From the NCBI GenBank assembly GCA_017510525.1, contig JAFWNC010000003.1:62001-126000 (forward strand): a stretch of DNA of 64,000 bases. Reading direction: 5' to 3'. The stretch's first letter is position 1, and each line of letters begins with the position of its first letter. This DNA is from Clostridia bacterium (GTDB lineage: Bacteria; Bacillota; Clostridia; TANB77; CAG-508). Made by a program: the position numbers and the translations under genes. Under the pieces are notes generated by a model. That model searched no databases. It had not been told where the DNA came from and saw only the letters and a program-made list of their open reading frames with translations. Positions 1 to 8,281 of this stretch are shown here, one piece after another.

Positions 1-200
1 TCTTCAATCTCACCAGTTTTTGAATGTAATAACTTAATAGTATTAAACTCCCTATAATCATATTTTTCATCACTACTATCCACAGTTTCAACATCAATAG
101 ACACAACCTCTTTATAATCCTCAAAAGAAACCGTAAATAAAATCGGAACAACAAAAAAAAGACAAACAATGCCTAAGTAATATAAAACAACCCTTTTCAA
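1..200 (-). CDS. spoIID: SpoIID-like sporulation protein, N-terminal part
   Basis: The first 66 codons are in the window; the rest runs off the left edge. I read it from a TTG at 200..198 with AAGGAG six bases upstream. The product begins with a short basic stretch and one hydrophobic segment (about residues 5-23), then a linker, then IKLLHSKTGEIEE. This resembles the opening of the SpoIID domain, a septal peptidoglycan transglycosylase needed for engulfment. It lies 68 bp downstream of sigF on the same strand, so it is probably the last gene of the spoIIA operon or follows it closely. A palindromic repeat sits in the gap. The family call rests on about 65 residues and the sporulation context. 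Confidence 0.6.
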   Translation of the reverse strand, partial: MKRVVLYYLGIVCLFFVVPILFTVSFEDYKEVVSIDVETVDSSDEKYDYREFNTIKLLHSKTGEIE

Positions 201-227
201 AATTTCTCCTTAACAAACACCAATATT

Positions 228-255
228 CGTAGCGGAGAACTAAAGCTCTCCATAA
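228..255. repeat. Small palindromic repeat, family A (copy 1)
   Basis: CGTAGCGGAGAACT followed by AAAGCTCTCC. The arms pair as GGAGA(A/G)CT with AG(T/C)TCTCC. It belongs to a family with about ten copies in this window, all between genes or at gene ends. Here it separates sigF from spoIID. Confidence 0.8.
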
Positions 256-268
256 ATACATTCAAATT

Positions 269-1075
269 CTAAAATCCACCCAAAATTCTATTTCTCATTG
301 ACCCAAGGATTTTCTTCTCTAACCTAGAAACCTGAACCTGACTAATCCCATACATCTCCGCCACCTCAATTTGAGTCTTTTCCTTAAAATATCTCAACAT
401 AATAATCTCTCTATCTCTATCATTTAATCTCTTTAACTCATCTTTAATTAAAATTTTATTAACAGTATCTTCCTCTTCATCCCTATCTGAAGTAAGAACC
501 TCTTGTCTCTCCATTCCACCATCTTCAAAAATCTCTGATTGAATTGATTCTATAGGATTCTGAGTTTCCAAAGCTAAAATAATATCCTCTCTAGGCTCTT
601 TGAGTTCCCTTTCAATATCAGAAATTTCCAATCTCTTACCACGTTTTTCATATTCTTTTTTTAAAAGATTTATTTTACTTAACAATTCCTTCAAAGATCT
701 ACTTACCTTAACAGCACCATCATCTCGAATAAACCTTTTAATTTCACCTAAAATATAAGGAACTGCAAATGTAGAAAGCTTAACCTCATAAGATTCATCA
801 AACCTTTGAATAGCTTTTATAAAACCCATAGCACCAATTTGAAACAAATCCTCTAATTCATGACCTCTACCATTAAACCTTCTAACAACACTCCAGACCA
901 ACTTAGAATTATTCTCTATAATCTCATTTAAAACCTCTTTATCTCCACCCTTAGCAGTCAAAATATCCTCTAAACAAGTCTCATACAACCTACTAAAATC
1001 CTTTCCCTTAAATAACTTATGTAGGGGGCGAGCATTGCTCGTCCGCGACCCATAAAAACATTCTTCTATGGCCAA
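269..1075 (-). CDS. sigF: RNA polymerase sporulation sigma factor SigF
   Basis: Forespore sigma factor of the sigma-70 family. Region 2 is seen in LVWSVVRRF and DLFQIGAMGFIKAI, with FIRDDGAVKVSRSLKEL following. The C-terminal helix-turn-helix has SQVQVSRLEKKIL. It lies directly downstream of its regulators spoIIAB and spoIIAA, which separates it from sigG. The start is uncertain: the longest frame opens with TTG at 1075, but its first ~20 codons lie in a dispersed palindromic repeat (1021-1051) and include a CGG codon at 1043-1045, a codon otherwise avoided here. An ATG with a good AGGAG at 1089-1087 hits a stop after two codons. A TTG just before TAKGGDKE, preceded by GAGG, would give a protein starting close to where family members begin. 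The function call is firm; the N-terminus is not. Confidence 0.9.
   Translation of the reverse strand: MAIEECFYGSRTSNARPLHKLFKGKDFSRLYETCLEDILTAKGGDKEVLNEIIENNSKLVWSVVRRFNGRGHELEDLFQIGAMGFIKAIQRFDESYEVKLSTFAVPYILGEIKRFIRDDGAVKVSRSLKELLSKINLLKKEYEKRGKRLEISDIERELKEPREDIILALETQNPIESIQSEIFEDGGMERQEVLTSDRDEEEDTVNKILIKDELKRLNDRDREIIMLRYFKEKTQIEVAEMYGISQVQVSRLEKKILGSMRNRILGGF
1021..1051. repeat. Palindromic repeat, family B, inside the sigF 5' end
   Basis: GCGAGCATTGCTCGTCC core with leading GTAGGGG and trailing GCGACCC. The copy at 31052 has the same core and also shares the following TTCTTCTATGGC. It overlaps the 5' end of the sigF frame, unlike all other copies, which are intergenic or at 3' ends. 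Confidence 0.8.
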
Positions 1076-1123
1076 ATTCTTTAAATCATGACCAACTCCT
1101 GATCAATACAAAAATTGATATCT

Positions 1124-1573
1124 TTATGTAATATCCTCGCACTCTTCTTTAATAACCTTCTTAAGAGTAACCTTCGTCCCTATCCCAACAATAGACTCTA
1201 TTTTAACCTCATCCATGAAATTCTCCATAATAGTAAATCCCATTCCAGACCTCTCAAGTTCAGCCTTAGATGTATAAAGCGGTTTTCTCGCCTGTTCAAT
1301 ATCTTCAATTCCCTTACCAGTATCTGAAACCTCTATAATAATCATATTATCCTTAATCTTACAATGAATCTTAATTATTTCATCATCAGAATCATATGCG
1401 TGAATTATTGAATTTGTAACAACTTCTGAAATAGAAGTTTTTATATCCGACAATTCTTCAATTGTTGGATCCAGTTGAGATGCAAAAGCAGCAACTGCAA
1501 TCCTAGCAAAAGATTCATTACATGACTTGCTCAAAAATTCTAAATTCATTTCATTATCATATAACTTCTTCAC
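1124..1573 (-). CDS. spoIIAB: Anti-sigma F factor and SpoIIAA kinase SpoIIAB
   Basis: GHKL-fold serine kinase that binds and inhibits SigF and phosphorylates SpoIIAA. The N box ([12 protein letters not shown]), G1 box (DTGKGIED) and G2 box ([12 protein letters not shown]) are all present in order. The frame is open to a TTG at 1591, but a GTG at 1573 has a perfect AGGAGG six bases upstream, and an ATG at 1549 (MNLEFLSKS) matches the usual family start. I prefer the GTG. It overlaps the end of spoIIAA by about 17 bases, consistent with translational coupling. It is followed by sigF, giving the standard spoIIA order. Confidence 0.95.
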   Translation of the reverse strand: MKKLYDNEMNLEFLSKSCNESFARIAVAAFASQLDPTIEELSDIKTSISEVVTNSIIHAYDSDDEIIKIHCKIKDNMIIIEVSDTGKGIEDIEQARKPLYTSKAELERSGMGFTIMENFMDEVKIESIVGIGTKVTLKKVIKEECEDIT

Positions 1574-1892
1574 AACTATCCTCCTCACCAATAATAGGAA
1601 TAATTTTTAAAATACCAGTCATCTCAAAAATTCTCCTAATATTCTCTTTAACATTTTTAATTTCAACCTTTGCCCCTATCATAGAAGCCATTTTATACCT
1701 TCCTATAATTAGTCCAATCCCGGCACTGTCCATAAAGCTAGTACCACTAAAATCAAATACAACTTTTCTAGGGCTATATCTTTGAATCTCATAATCAGCT
1801 AACCTCCTCATTCTATCTGTAGTATGATGATCTATCTCTTCAGTAATTTTCAATACAAGGAGCTTGTCCTCTTCTATAAAATCAATATCCAT
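1557..1892 (-). CDS. spoIIAA: Anti-anti-sigma factor SpoIIAA
   Basis: STAS-domain protein of 111 residues. When dephosphorylated it captures SpoIIAB and frees SigF in the forespore. The phosphorylation-site region reads [17 protein letters not shown], where the serine after MD is the family's phosphoacceptor. The start ATG has GGGAGGAG upstream. It is the first gene of the spoIIA operon. A sigma-H-like -35 (AAAGGATAA) lies about 55 bases upstream, in keeping with SigH control of this operon in other spore formers. Confidence 0.95.
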   Translation of the reverse strand: MDIDFIEEDKLLVLKITEEIDHHTTDRMRRLADYEIQRYSPRKVVFDFSGTSFMDSAGIGLIIGRYKMASMIGAKVEIKNVKENIRRIFEMTGILKIIPIIGEEDSCEEVI

Positions 1893-1921
1893 AAAAACAC
1901 TCCTCCCATATTTTCTATATT

Positions 1922-1952
1922 AAATATACCATTTTTTACCAGTTTATCCTTT
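1922..1952 (-). promoter_or_regulatory. Possible sigma-H type promoter of spoIIA
   Basis: Read on the minus strand, AAAGGATAA resembles the SigH -35 (AGGAWWT), and GGTATATTT about 12-13 bases on is a partial match to the -10. The spoIIA operon is SigH-dependent in Bacillus and Clostridium. The -10 match is poor. Confidence 0.3.
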
Positions 1953-1990
1953 GACGAAAAATGGGAGATCATCGACAATAAACGACAAAA

Positions 1991-2062
1991 GAAAAGCTAA
2001 TGCAAAAAAGGGGACGCACGCCAAATATTTGACGCACGTCCCCTTCTTTGCATTAGCTTTTC
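1991..2062. terminator. Long GGGGACG hairpin downstream of valS
   Basis: The arms GAAAAGCTAATGCAAA and their complement flank a core with GGGGACG and CGTCCCC. On the valS strand the hairpin starts within six bases of the stop and could terminate transcription. It belongs to the GGGGACG hairpin family described in the findings. Confidence 0.7.
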
Positions 2063-2067
2063 TTTTT

Positions 2068-4731
2068 TTACATCCTCTCTAATCTCTCTTCTACTGCCTT
2101 AAGCATCTCTTTATAGTTCTCAAGTTTCTTCTTTTCTTCCTCAACCTTAGCCTCAGGAGCCTTGTTAACAAATCCTGGATTAGAAAGCATCTTCTCACCT
2201 CTAAGAACCTCAGCTTCTAATCTCTTCTTCTCTCCTTCAAGTCTCTTCTTTTCTTCCTCAATATCAACCAATTCTTCAAAAGGAATATATACTTCCATAT
2301 CTTCAGCCATTATTGAAACAGCATTATCAGGAATATCTTTCTTATCTTCCTGAACAATAATCTCATTTGCAAATCCTAACTTCTCAATAAAAGCACTTGT
2401 CTCTTTTATTTCATCTTTATATTTTGAAGTAACAAAAATTAATTTAGATTTTTTGCTAGGATGAACATTCATATTAGCTCTAAGGTTTCTAATCTCTCCA
2501 ATCACGTTCTTTATATTTTCAATAAACTTAGATTCTTCATCATAAATCTCATAAACACCACTCATCTTTGGCCAAGATGAAACCATTAAATCTTTACCAG
2601 TATATTTAACTAAAGAATCATAGATTTCAGTTGTAATAAACGGCATAAATGGATGTAATACCTTTAAAGCTAAAGCCAAAACATAATCTAAAACATATGA
2701 AACTTGTAGCTTCTCTTCCTCATTTTCACTATATATTCTTGGCTTAACCATCTCAATATACCAATCACAGAATTCATTCCAAAGGAAGCCATAAATCTTA
2801 TCAACAGCAACACCTAAATCATAATTTTCAATATTTTCAGTAACCTCTTTGATAAGAATATTAAGTTTAGAAATAATCCATTTATCCTCTATTCTTAATG
2901 AACCCTCAACATGTTTATGATTTTCTTTATCATATTTTTTTTCTTTAAATCCAATAATCTTTTCTTCTTGAGGTCTATTCATAATAACAAACTTAGCAGC
3001 ATTCCAAATCTTATTACAGAAATTAGAAGCTTGATCTAATTTTTCTGGCATATATCTAATATCATTTCCCATAGATGTTCCAGAAAGAAGAGAAAATCTC
3101 AAACTATCTGTACCATATTTATCAACAATATCTAATGGATCAATACCATTTCCTAAAGATTTAGACATTTTTCTTCCTTGGCTATCACGAATAATTCCAT
3201 GAATTAATACATCTTTAAATGGTCTTTTATTTGTACAATATAAACCAGAAAAAATCATTCTAGCAACCCAGAAGAAAATAATATCATATCCAGTAATCAA
3301 TACATTTGTTGGATAAAAGTCTTCAAAATCCTCTGTTTTATTTGGCCAACCTAATGTTGAGAAAGGCCATAATGCTGAACTAAACCAAGTATCTAAAGTA
3401 TCTTCATCTTGTTTTAACTTAGTACTTCCACATTTTTCACACTTATCTGGTGCAGTTTTAGAAACATTAATATGACCACAATCTTCACAATAATAAGCTG
3501 GAATTTGGTGTCCCCACCATAATTGTCTAGAAATACACCAATCTTGGATGTTTTCCATCCAATTAAAATATGTTTTCTCATATCTCTTTGGAACAAAATT
3601 AATATCTCCAGATTTTACAGCTTTAATTGCAGGTTTAGCTAATGATTCCATACTTACAAACCATTGCTCAGAAATCTTAGGTTCAATAGTATTTTTACAT
3701 CTCTCACATTTTCCAACATTATGAACATAATCTTCTGTTTTTACTAAAGCACCTATCTCTTCAAGCTTTTCTACAATTTTCTTTCTAGCCTCTAATAAAT
3801 CCATTCCTTCATATTCAGGAACTAAATTACCCATTTTGAAATTCTCATCAAAAACTTGAATTATCTCTAAATCATGATTTAATCCAGCTTGATAATCATT
3901 CATATCATGAGCAGGAGTAATTTTAACGCAACCTGTTCCAAAATCTTTCTCAACAAACTTGTCAGCAATAATAGGTATTTCCTTGTTCATAATTGGAAGA
4001 ATACACTTTTTACCAACAATATCTTTATATCTATCATCATCAGGATGAACTGCAACAGCAGTATCTCCAAGCATCGTTTCTGGTCTAGTTGTAGCAACAA
4101 CTACATATCTATCTTCATCAACAATTTTATATCTAATATGCCATAAATGAGTATTTTCCTCATGATATTCAACTTCAATATCAGAAACTGTTGTATTACA
4201 ATTTGTACACCAGTTAACCATTCTTTTACCTTTATAAATAAGTCCTTTATTGTATAAATCAACAAATTGCTCTAAAACTGCATCTGACATTCCTTCATCA
4301 AGAGTAAATCTATTTCTAGACCAATCACAAGAACAACCTAAGGCACGTTGTTGTTTTTGAATAGTACCACCATAAAGATGAGTCCAATCCCAAGTCTCCT
4401 CTAGAAACTTTTCTCTACCAATATCATATTTAGATTTTCCCTCTGCCTTCAGTTTTTCAACGACCTTCATTTCTGTAGAAATAGAAGCATGATCCGATCC
4501 TGGAAGCCATAATGTTCTAAACCCTTGCATTCTTTTAAACCTAATTAAACTATCTTGCAAAGTTGCATCTAAAGCATGTCCCATATGAAGCTTTCCAGTT
4601 ACATTTGGAGGTGGCATCATAATACAATAAGTCTCTTTAGATCTATCATCTGATGGCTTAAAATATCCTTTCTCTTCCCATTCTTTATACAACCTTTCTT
4701 CAAAATCCTTAGGATTCAATTTGTCATTCAT
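2068..4731 (-). CDS. valS: Valyl-tRNA synthetase
   Basis: Class I synthetase of 887 residues that charges tRNA-Val. The HIGH-type motif is PNVTGKLHMGHALD near residue 40 and the KMSKS motif is GRKMSKSLGNGIDP near residue 525. The editing (CP1) domain, with GTGCVKITPAHD, and a C-terminal Lys/Glu coiled coil typical of ValRS are both present. Length is normal. It is transcribed behind a T-box leader (4812-5050), so expression should rise when tRNA-Val is uncharged. No CGG codon is in frame. Confidence 0.98.
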   Translation of the reverse strand: MNDKLNPKDFEERLYKEWEEKGYFKPSDDRSKETYCIMMPPPNVTGKLHMGHALDATLQDSLIRFKRMQGFRTLWLPGSDHASISTEMKVVEKLKAEGKSKYDIGREKFLEETWDWTHLYGGTIQKQQRALGCSCDWSRNRFTLDEGMSDAVLEQFVDLYNKGLIYKGKRMVNWCTNCNTTVSDIEVEYHEENTHLWHIRYKIVDEDRYVVVATTRPETMLGDTAVAVHPDDDRYKDIVGKKCILPIMNKEIPIIADKFVEKDFGTGCVKITPAHDMNDYQAGLNHDLEIIQVFDENFKMGNLVPEYEGMDLLEARKKIVEKLEEIGALVKTEDYVHNVGKCERCKNTIEPKISEQWFVSMESLAKPAIKAVKSGDINFVPKRYEKTYFNWMENIQDWCISRQLWWGHQIPAYYCEDCGHINVSKTAPDKCEKCGSTKLKQDEDTLDTWFSSALWPFSTLGWPNKTEDFEDFYPTNVLITGYDIIFFWVARMIFSGLYCTNKRPFKDVLIHGIIRDSQGRKMSKSLGNGIDPLDIVDKYGTDSLRFSLLSGTSMGNDIRYMPEKLDQASNFCNKIWNAAKFVIMNRPQEEKIIGFKEKKYDKENHKHVEGSLRIEDKWIISKLNILIKEVTENIENYDLGVAVDKIYGFLWNEFCDWYIEMVKPRIYSENEEEKLQVSYVLDYVLALALKVLHPFMPFITTEIYDSLVKYTGKDLMVSSWPKMSGVYEIYDEESKFIENIKNVIGEIRNLRANMNVHPSKKSKLIFVTSKYKDEIKETSAFIEKLGFANEIIVQEDKKDIPDNAVSIMAEDMEVYIPFEELVDIEEEKKRLEGEKKRLEAEVLRGEKMLSNPGFVNKAPEAKVEEEKKKLENYKEMLKAVEERLERM

Positions 4732-4766
4732 AAACTATTCTCCTTTCCAAATTTTTTTTATTTATT

Positions 4767-4795
4767 TCGTAGCGGAGAACTAGAGTTCTCCATAA
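4767..4795. repeat. Small palindromic repeat, family A (copy 2)
   Basis: TTCGTAGCGGAGAACT then AGAGTTCTCC, a perfect inverted repeat. It lies between the valS start and the T-box terminator. Confidence 0.8.
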
Positions 4796-4811
4796 AAGCA
4801 AACCATCCTAT

Positions 4812-5050
4812 TACAAAAAAATACACCCTTTGTAAAAAATACAAAGGGCGAAAATCCGCGGTACCACCTTAATTATCAAATAAATTGACATCTCATTTAT
4901 AGAACTTAACGCGTTCAAACGAAAAAAGCTACTAAACTTTCACCTTTTCAACTCCAAAGCTACCTTCATCTTACCTTTCCATAAGAAGCTCCCAGCCGAT
5001 GGCTTCTATTCTCTAATCTGGAAGAATTAAGACTACTCCTCTTTTTCACA
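4812..5050 (-). promoter_or_regulatory. T-box leader of valS
   Basis: The minus strand carries the T-box sequence AAGGTGGTACCGCGGAT at 4870-4854, followed by a terminator hairpin (CCCTTTGTA paired with TACAAAGGG, then a U run) at 4850-4812. The upstream part holds stem-I-like sequence with AGAGAA and GATGAAGGTAGC; the GTA in the latter is a candidate valine specifier. Uncharged tRNA-Val should bind and prevent termination. This leader fills most of the 420-base gap between valS and the next gene. Confidence 0.92.
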
Positions 5051-5151
5051 GTTTTTTAAATATACAAATATAATACCACATTACATAAAAAGAGTCAACC
5101 ATAATAAGCATTAAAATAGAGCATGTTTAAATATGCTCTATTTTTATATTT

Positions 5152-6831
5152 TTATCTATATACTCTATAAACAACATTATCAACACCAGTGGCAGCATCA
5201 TCTTTTAGAACTTCATAATGACTATAACCAGTATTATTCATAACAGTTTCTAATACTTCCTCATTACCTAAATATTTATTGACAATTAGAATAAATTCAT
5301 TCTCACTTTCCAATACTTCATCATTAATAGTTAAATCAAGCTTATCTTTAGAAAGCATCAACACTTGTTTATAATTCATAAACTCAGGAATACTTTGAAT
5401 ATGATTAAAAACAGTATAACCTACATATACAACACTATCATCTCTATATTTCTCAGAAATATCTATATAGTCCTGATATCCCTTATATAAAAATGAAGGT
5501 TTTGTAAAAATGAAACTACAACCTATTAAGAACACTACTGCAACCCCAGCAATTAAAGTATTATAAGCCTTATTATCAAATAATCCACTAATTCCCATAA
5601 CAAAAATAATACTCAAAATAGGTAAAACATTCATAATATATCTTATTTCAATATAAGGAGCAATTTTTGCAATAATTATTATATAAGCTAAAACTGGAAA
5701 ACCAATCATTGCAATTAAATCTTTATCTTTTTTTCTTGTAACCAAGTGAGTAACAAGAACAATAGCAAATAAAGATGTAATAATTATATTTGTTCCACCA
5801 AAAGAATTAAAAATATACTTTATAAAATCAAATAATCTTTCAAAATATCCACTATTTCCAAATGAATTCACACCTCTATAAGAAAAGAAAATATGATGAA
5901 TTGAAGACGGGAAAACTAATACACCAACAATAGCAGATATTGCTAATGTTCTAATATATTTGAACATCTCTTTATAATTTTTCCTCTTAATAAATACAAT
6001 ACACATAACAGCAGCTATAAGAGCAGCATAAATACAATAATAATACTGTGTTAAAAATCCAAGAATAGTAACTCCAAAAAGAGCAAATCTCAATTTATGT
6101 GTTGTAGTATAATTCCTTTTCCTAATAATCAAATGTATATATAAACATACTACAGTAAAAAATGTAAGCATCATATACATTCTCTGGAACATCATAGTAG
6201 AAATAGCACCACTAGTTAAACCGTATAAAGCAACAGCAATTGATGCAATTTCCCTTCTATCTAATAAAATTAAAATCTTCCTAATAAAATAACATGTTCC
6301 AATAAAAAATGGAAGAGAAACAAAAAATATAATATATTTTGAAAAAGTATTGTTAAATATTGAAGAAACTGTATGTACTAACATATAAAACAAAGGTGGA
6401 TGAACATCCCTTAACTGATTATAATAAACAGAGATGTAGTTAAATCTATTATCTCCAGCTTTAACATAGTTTTCAGCATCTTCCCTATTTCTCCAAGTTG
6501 GAACCTCATGAGAAATTAACTCACTCATTATTTTTTCTCTTTCATCATTATGATCAATCATGTAATATTTGAAATTATTAATATTCTCTTTTATTCCACC
6601 AGTAAAAATATATGTCTCTAAGAAAATTCTTGTAGAATCCTTTTCACCATAAGGATGTAAAGTATTCTCATAATAGCAATTAGAAGAACCATAAGAAAAA
6701 ATCTCATCACAATGCCATCCTTCTTTTTTAGACATAAAAAAGAACATTACCAAACAAGCAATAAGAACAATCCCAATAAAAGCCCACTTTTCTATTTTCT
6801 CCAATTTTTTATCTTCAATCTTATTTTCCAT
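5152..6831 (-). CDS. GT-C type membrane glycosyltransferase (PMT/ArnT-like)
   Basis: Membrane protein of about 559 residues with one N-terminal transmembrane segment, an outside loop containing GWHCDEIFSYG, then RDVHPPLFYMLVH ahead of a run of about ten hydrophobic segments. The acidic pair in the first loop and the HPPLFY motif are typical of GT-C transferases that use polyprenyl-phosphate sugars. The acceptor cannot be told. The ATG at 6831 is better placed behind GAGG than the upstream TTG at 6840. The gene stands alone on the minus strand, and the divergent MazF-like cassette begins about 300 bases upstream. Confidence 0.6.
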   Translation of the reverse strand: MENKIEDKKLEKIEKWAFIGIVLIACLVMFFFMSKKEGWHCDEIFSYGSSNCYYENTLHPYGEKDSTRIFLETYIFTGGIKENINNFKYYMIDHNDEREKIMSELISHEVPTWRNREDAENYVKAGDNRFNYISVYYNQLRDVHPPLFYMLVHTVSSIFNNTFSKYIIFFVSLPFFIGTCYFIRKILILLDRREIASIAVALYGLTSGAISTMMFQRMYMMLTFFTVVCLYIHLIIRKRNYTTTHKLRFALFGVTILGFLTQYYYCIYAALIAAVMCIVFIKRKNYKEMFKYIRTLAISAIVGVLVFPSSIHHIFFSYRGVNSFGNSGYFERLFDFIKYIFNSFGGTNIIITSLFAIVLVTHLVTRKKDKDLIAMIGFPVLAYIIIIAKIAPYIEIRYIMNVLPILSIIFVMGISGLFDNKAYNTLIAGVAVVFLIGCSFIFTKPSFLYKGYQDYIDISEKYRDDSVVYVGYTVFNHIQSIPEFMNYKQVLMLSKDKLDLTINDEVLESENEFILIVNKYLGNEEVLETVMNNTGYSHYEVLKDDAATGVDNVVYRVYR

Positions 6832-6963
6832 AATTAACAATCCTCATTTTAAAATATAGGATAATAATAACATACTTTCTATAAATATACAATTATTTTT
6901 TTCCCAACATAGGTTTGAGGCATTCTTACCTCCTCAATCATTGCTCTAAAATATGAAAAAATA

Positions 6964-6992
6964 TTGTATTTTATGTTAATCTATGATATAAT
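6964..6992 (+). promoter_or_regulatory. Sigma-A promoter of the MazF-like cassette
   Basis: TTGTAT, 17 bases, then TATAAT, with A-rich flanks. It lies about 140 bases ahead of the start, leaving a long leader that carries two AGGAGG sequences (near 7068 and 7117). The rest of the 6841-7123 gap is AT-rich with nothing else recognisable. Confidence 0.7.
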
Positions 6993-7132
6993 AACACAAG
7001 TTTTTTCAGATTATTATTAAGAAATCATTTTCTAATAACAACGAAAAAATGTCAATTTTAAAAAAAAGGAGGAATGTAATATCTCTAAAAATTGTAACAA
7101 AATATACTTAAGGAAAAGGAGGCATGATAAGA

Positions 7133-8281
7133 ATGTTACAATTTGACGTAAAAAAAGTAAATATTCTTCAAATTGGAAAACTCATTGCAAAATACAATGC
7201 AGAAGCAGAAATTTCCAATCAGACGATTACAGTCACTGGTGAAATTAATAACGAATTGCTCGAAGAACTTCAAAATTCTATTTCAATCGAAACAGTGAGA
7301 AATTACAAAGAAGAACAAATTATTTCAGAAACTGATATTGTCGAAGAACCTGAACAAACTCTTAATTCAAATGAATACGATGCTGAAATGGCAAAAAAAC
7401 TTTTCACCAAAAAGGGACGTATTTTCTTTGGAGGAATCTATTTATGTAATTTTAATGATTCCATTGGTTGCGAAGAAAAAAAACATCGACCGGTTGTTGT
7501 TATTCAAGAAAACAAACATAATGAAAAAATACCAACAACTATTATCATTCCTTTTACAACAAGGGTTAATGAGTCCGATATTCATTTATGTACAGCACTA
7601 ACAAATGAAAATACTTATGACAATCGTTCTGCTTTATTAACTGAAGATATTCAAACATTATTAATTGAGCAGATACGTGTAGTTGATCAAAAGCGACTGA
7701 TTAGATATTTAGGAATGGCTAAGCCAAATCTTATGGAACAAATTCTTGATAAAGTTGGTTCATTCTTACATATCAATACATCAGATGTCATAAATCAACA
7801 ACCTGCAATCAATGAAAAAATTGTTGAGAAAATTGTCGAAGTGCCTGTTGAAAAGATAGTAGAAAAACCTGTAGTAACAACAAAGAAAATTCGTCAAGAC
7901 ATAAGTCTTGAACAACTTAAAATGCTGCAGATTGTTTCACCCACAGAACTTTTTGAAATATCAAAAAAGGAAATTTCAATAAAAGAGAAAACAGAACAAA
8001 TCCTTGAACTTTTCGGATTTGACCTGACACAAAACGGAGTACAATATCTGGTAAAGGCAATTGTTGTTTCACCTCGAGATGATTATTTCAATTTTGAAAC
8101 TCTCTTAAGAGAAATATCAAAAAATGAAACATTATCACAGGAGAAAATTAAAAACCTTATTATTGCTAGAATAAAGGAAACAATGAAATTCAAGAAATCA
8201 CCAACAATCGATTTCATTCGTCTCGTTAATATCTTTCTTAACAAACAGGAGGACTACAGCTATGAAGAAAATGATATTTAA
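7133..8281 (+). CDS. Multidomain protein with a MazF/PemK-like toxin domain
   Basis: About 382 residues. Residues ~1-70 form a small N-terminal alpha/beta region and ~75-95 a linker. Residues ~95-215 match the MazF/PemK fold: GGIYLCNFND, then HRPVVVIQEN with the arginine used by MazF endoribonucleases, PTTIIIPFT with the conserved threonine, and EQIRVVDQKRLI near the end. A charged IVEKIVEVPVEKIVEK linker and a C-terminal helical region of ~125 residues follow. Ordinary MazF toxins are about 115 residues, so this is a large variant. AGGAGG sits 10 bases before the ATG at 7133 but only one base before the ATG at 7124, so I chose 7133. It overlaps the next gene, a divergent relative, by 20 bases. 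The cassette is plus strand, uses more CGT/CGA/CGC codons than its neighbours, and looks acquired. Whether it is toxic is unknown. Confidence 0.7.
   Translation: MLQFDVKKVNILQIGKLIAKYNAEAEISNQTITVTGEINNELLEELQNSISIETVRNYKEEQIISETDIVEEPEQTLNSNEYDAEMAKKLFTKKGRIFFGGIYLCNFNDSIGCEEKKHRPVVVIQENKHNEKIPTTIIIPFTTRVNESDIHLCTALTNENTYDNRSALLTEDIQTLLIEQIRVVDQKRLIRYLGMAKPNLMEQILDKVGSFLHINTSDVINQQPAINEKIVEKIVEVPVEKIVEKPVVTTKKIRQDISLEQLKMLQIVSPTELFEISKKEISIKEKTEQILELFGFDLTQNGVQYLVKAIVVSPRDDYFNFETLLREISKNETLSQEKIKNLIIARIKETMKFKKSPTIDFIRLVNIFLNKQEDYSYEENDI

Noticed and set aside
1043..1075. Translation of the repeat-derived N-terminus of sigF from TTG 1075
   Set aside because: The ~20-residue stretch comes from a dispersed repeat, contains a CGG codon, and has no family counterpart. 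A downstream start is more likely, though not proven.
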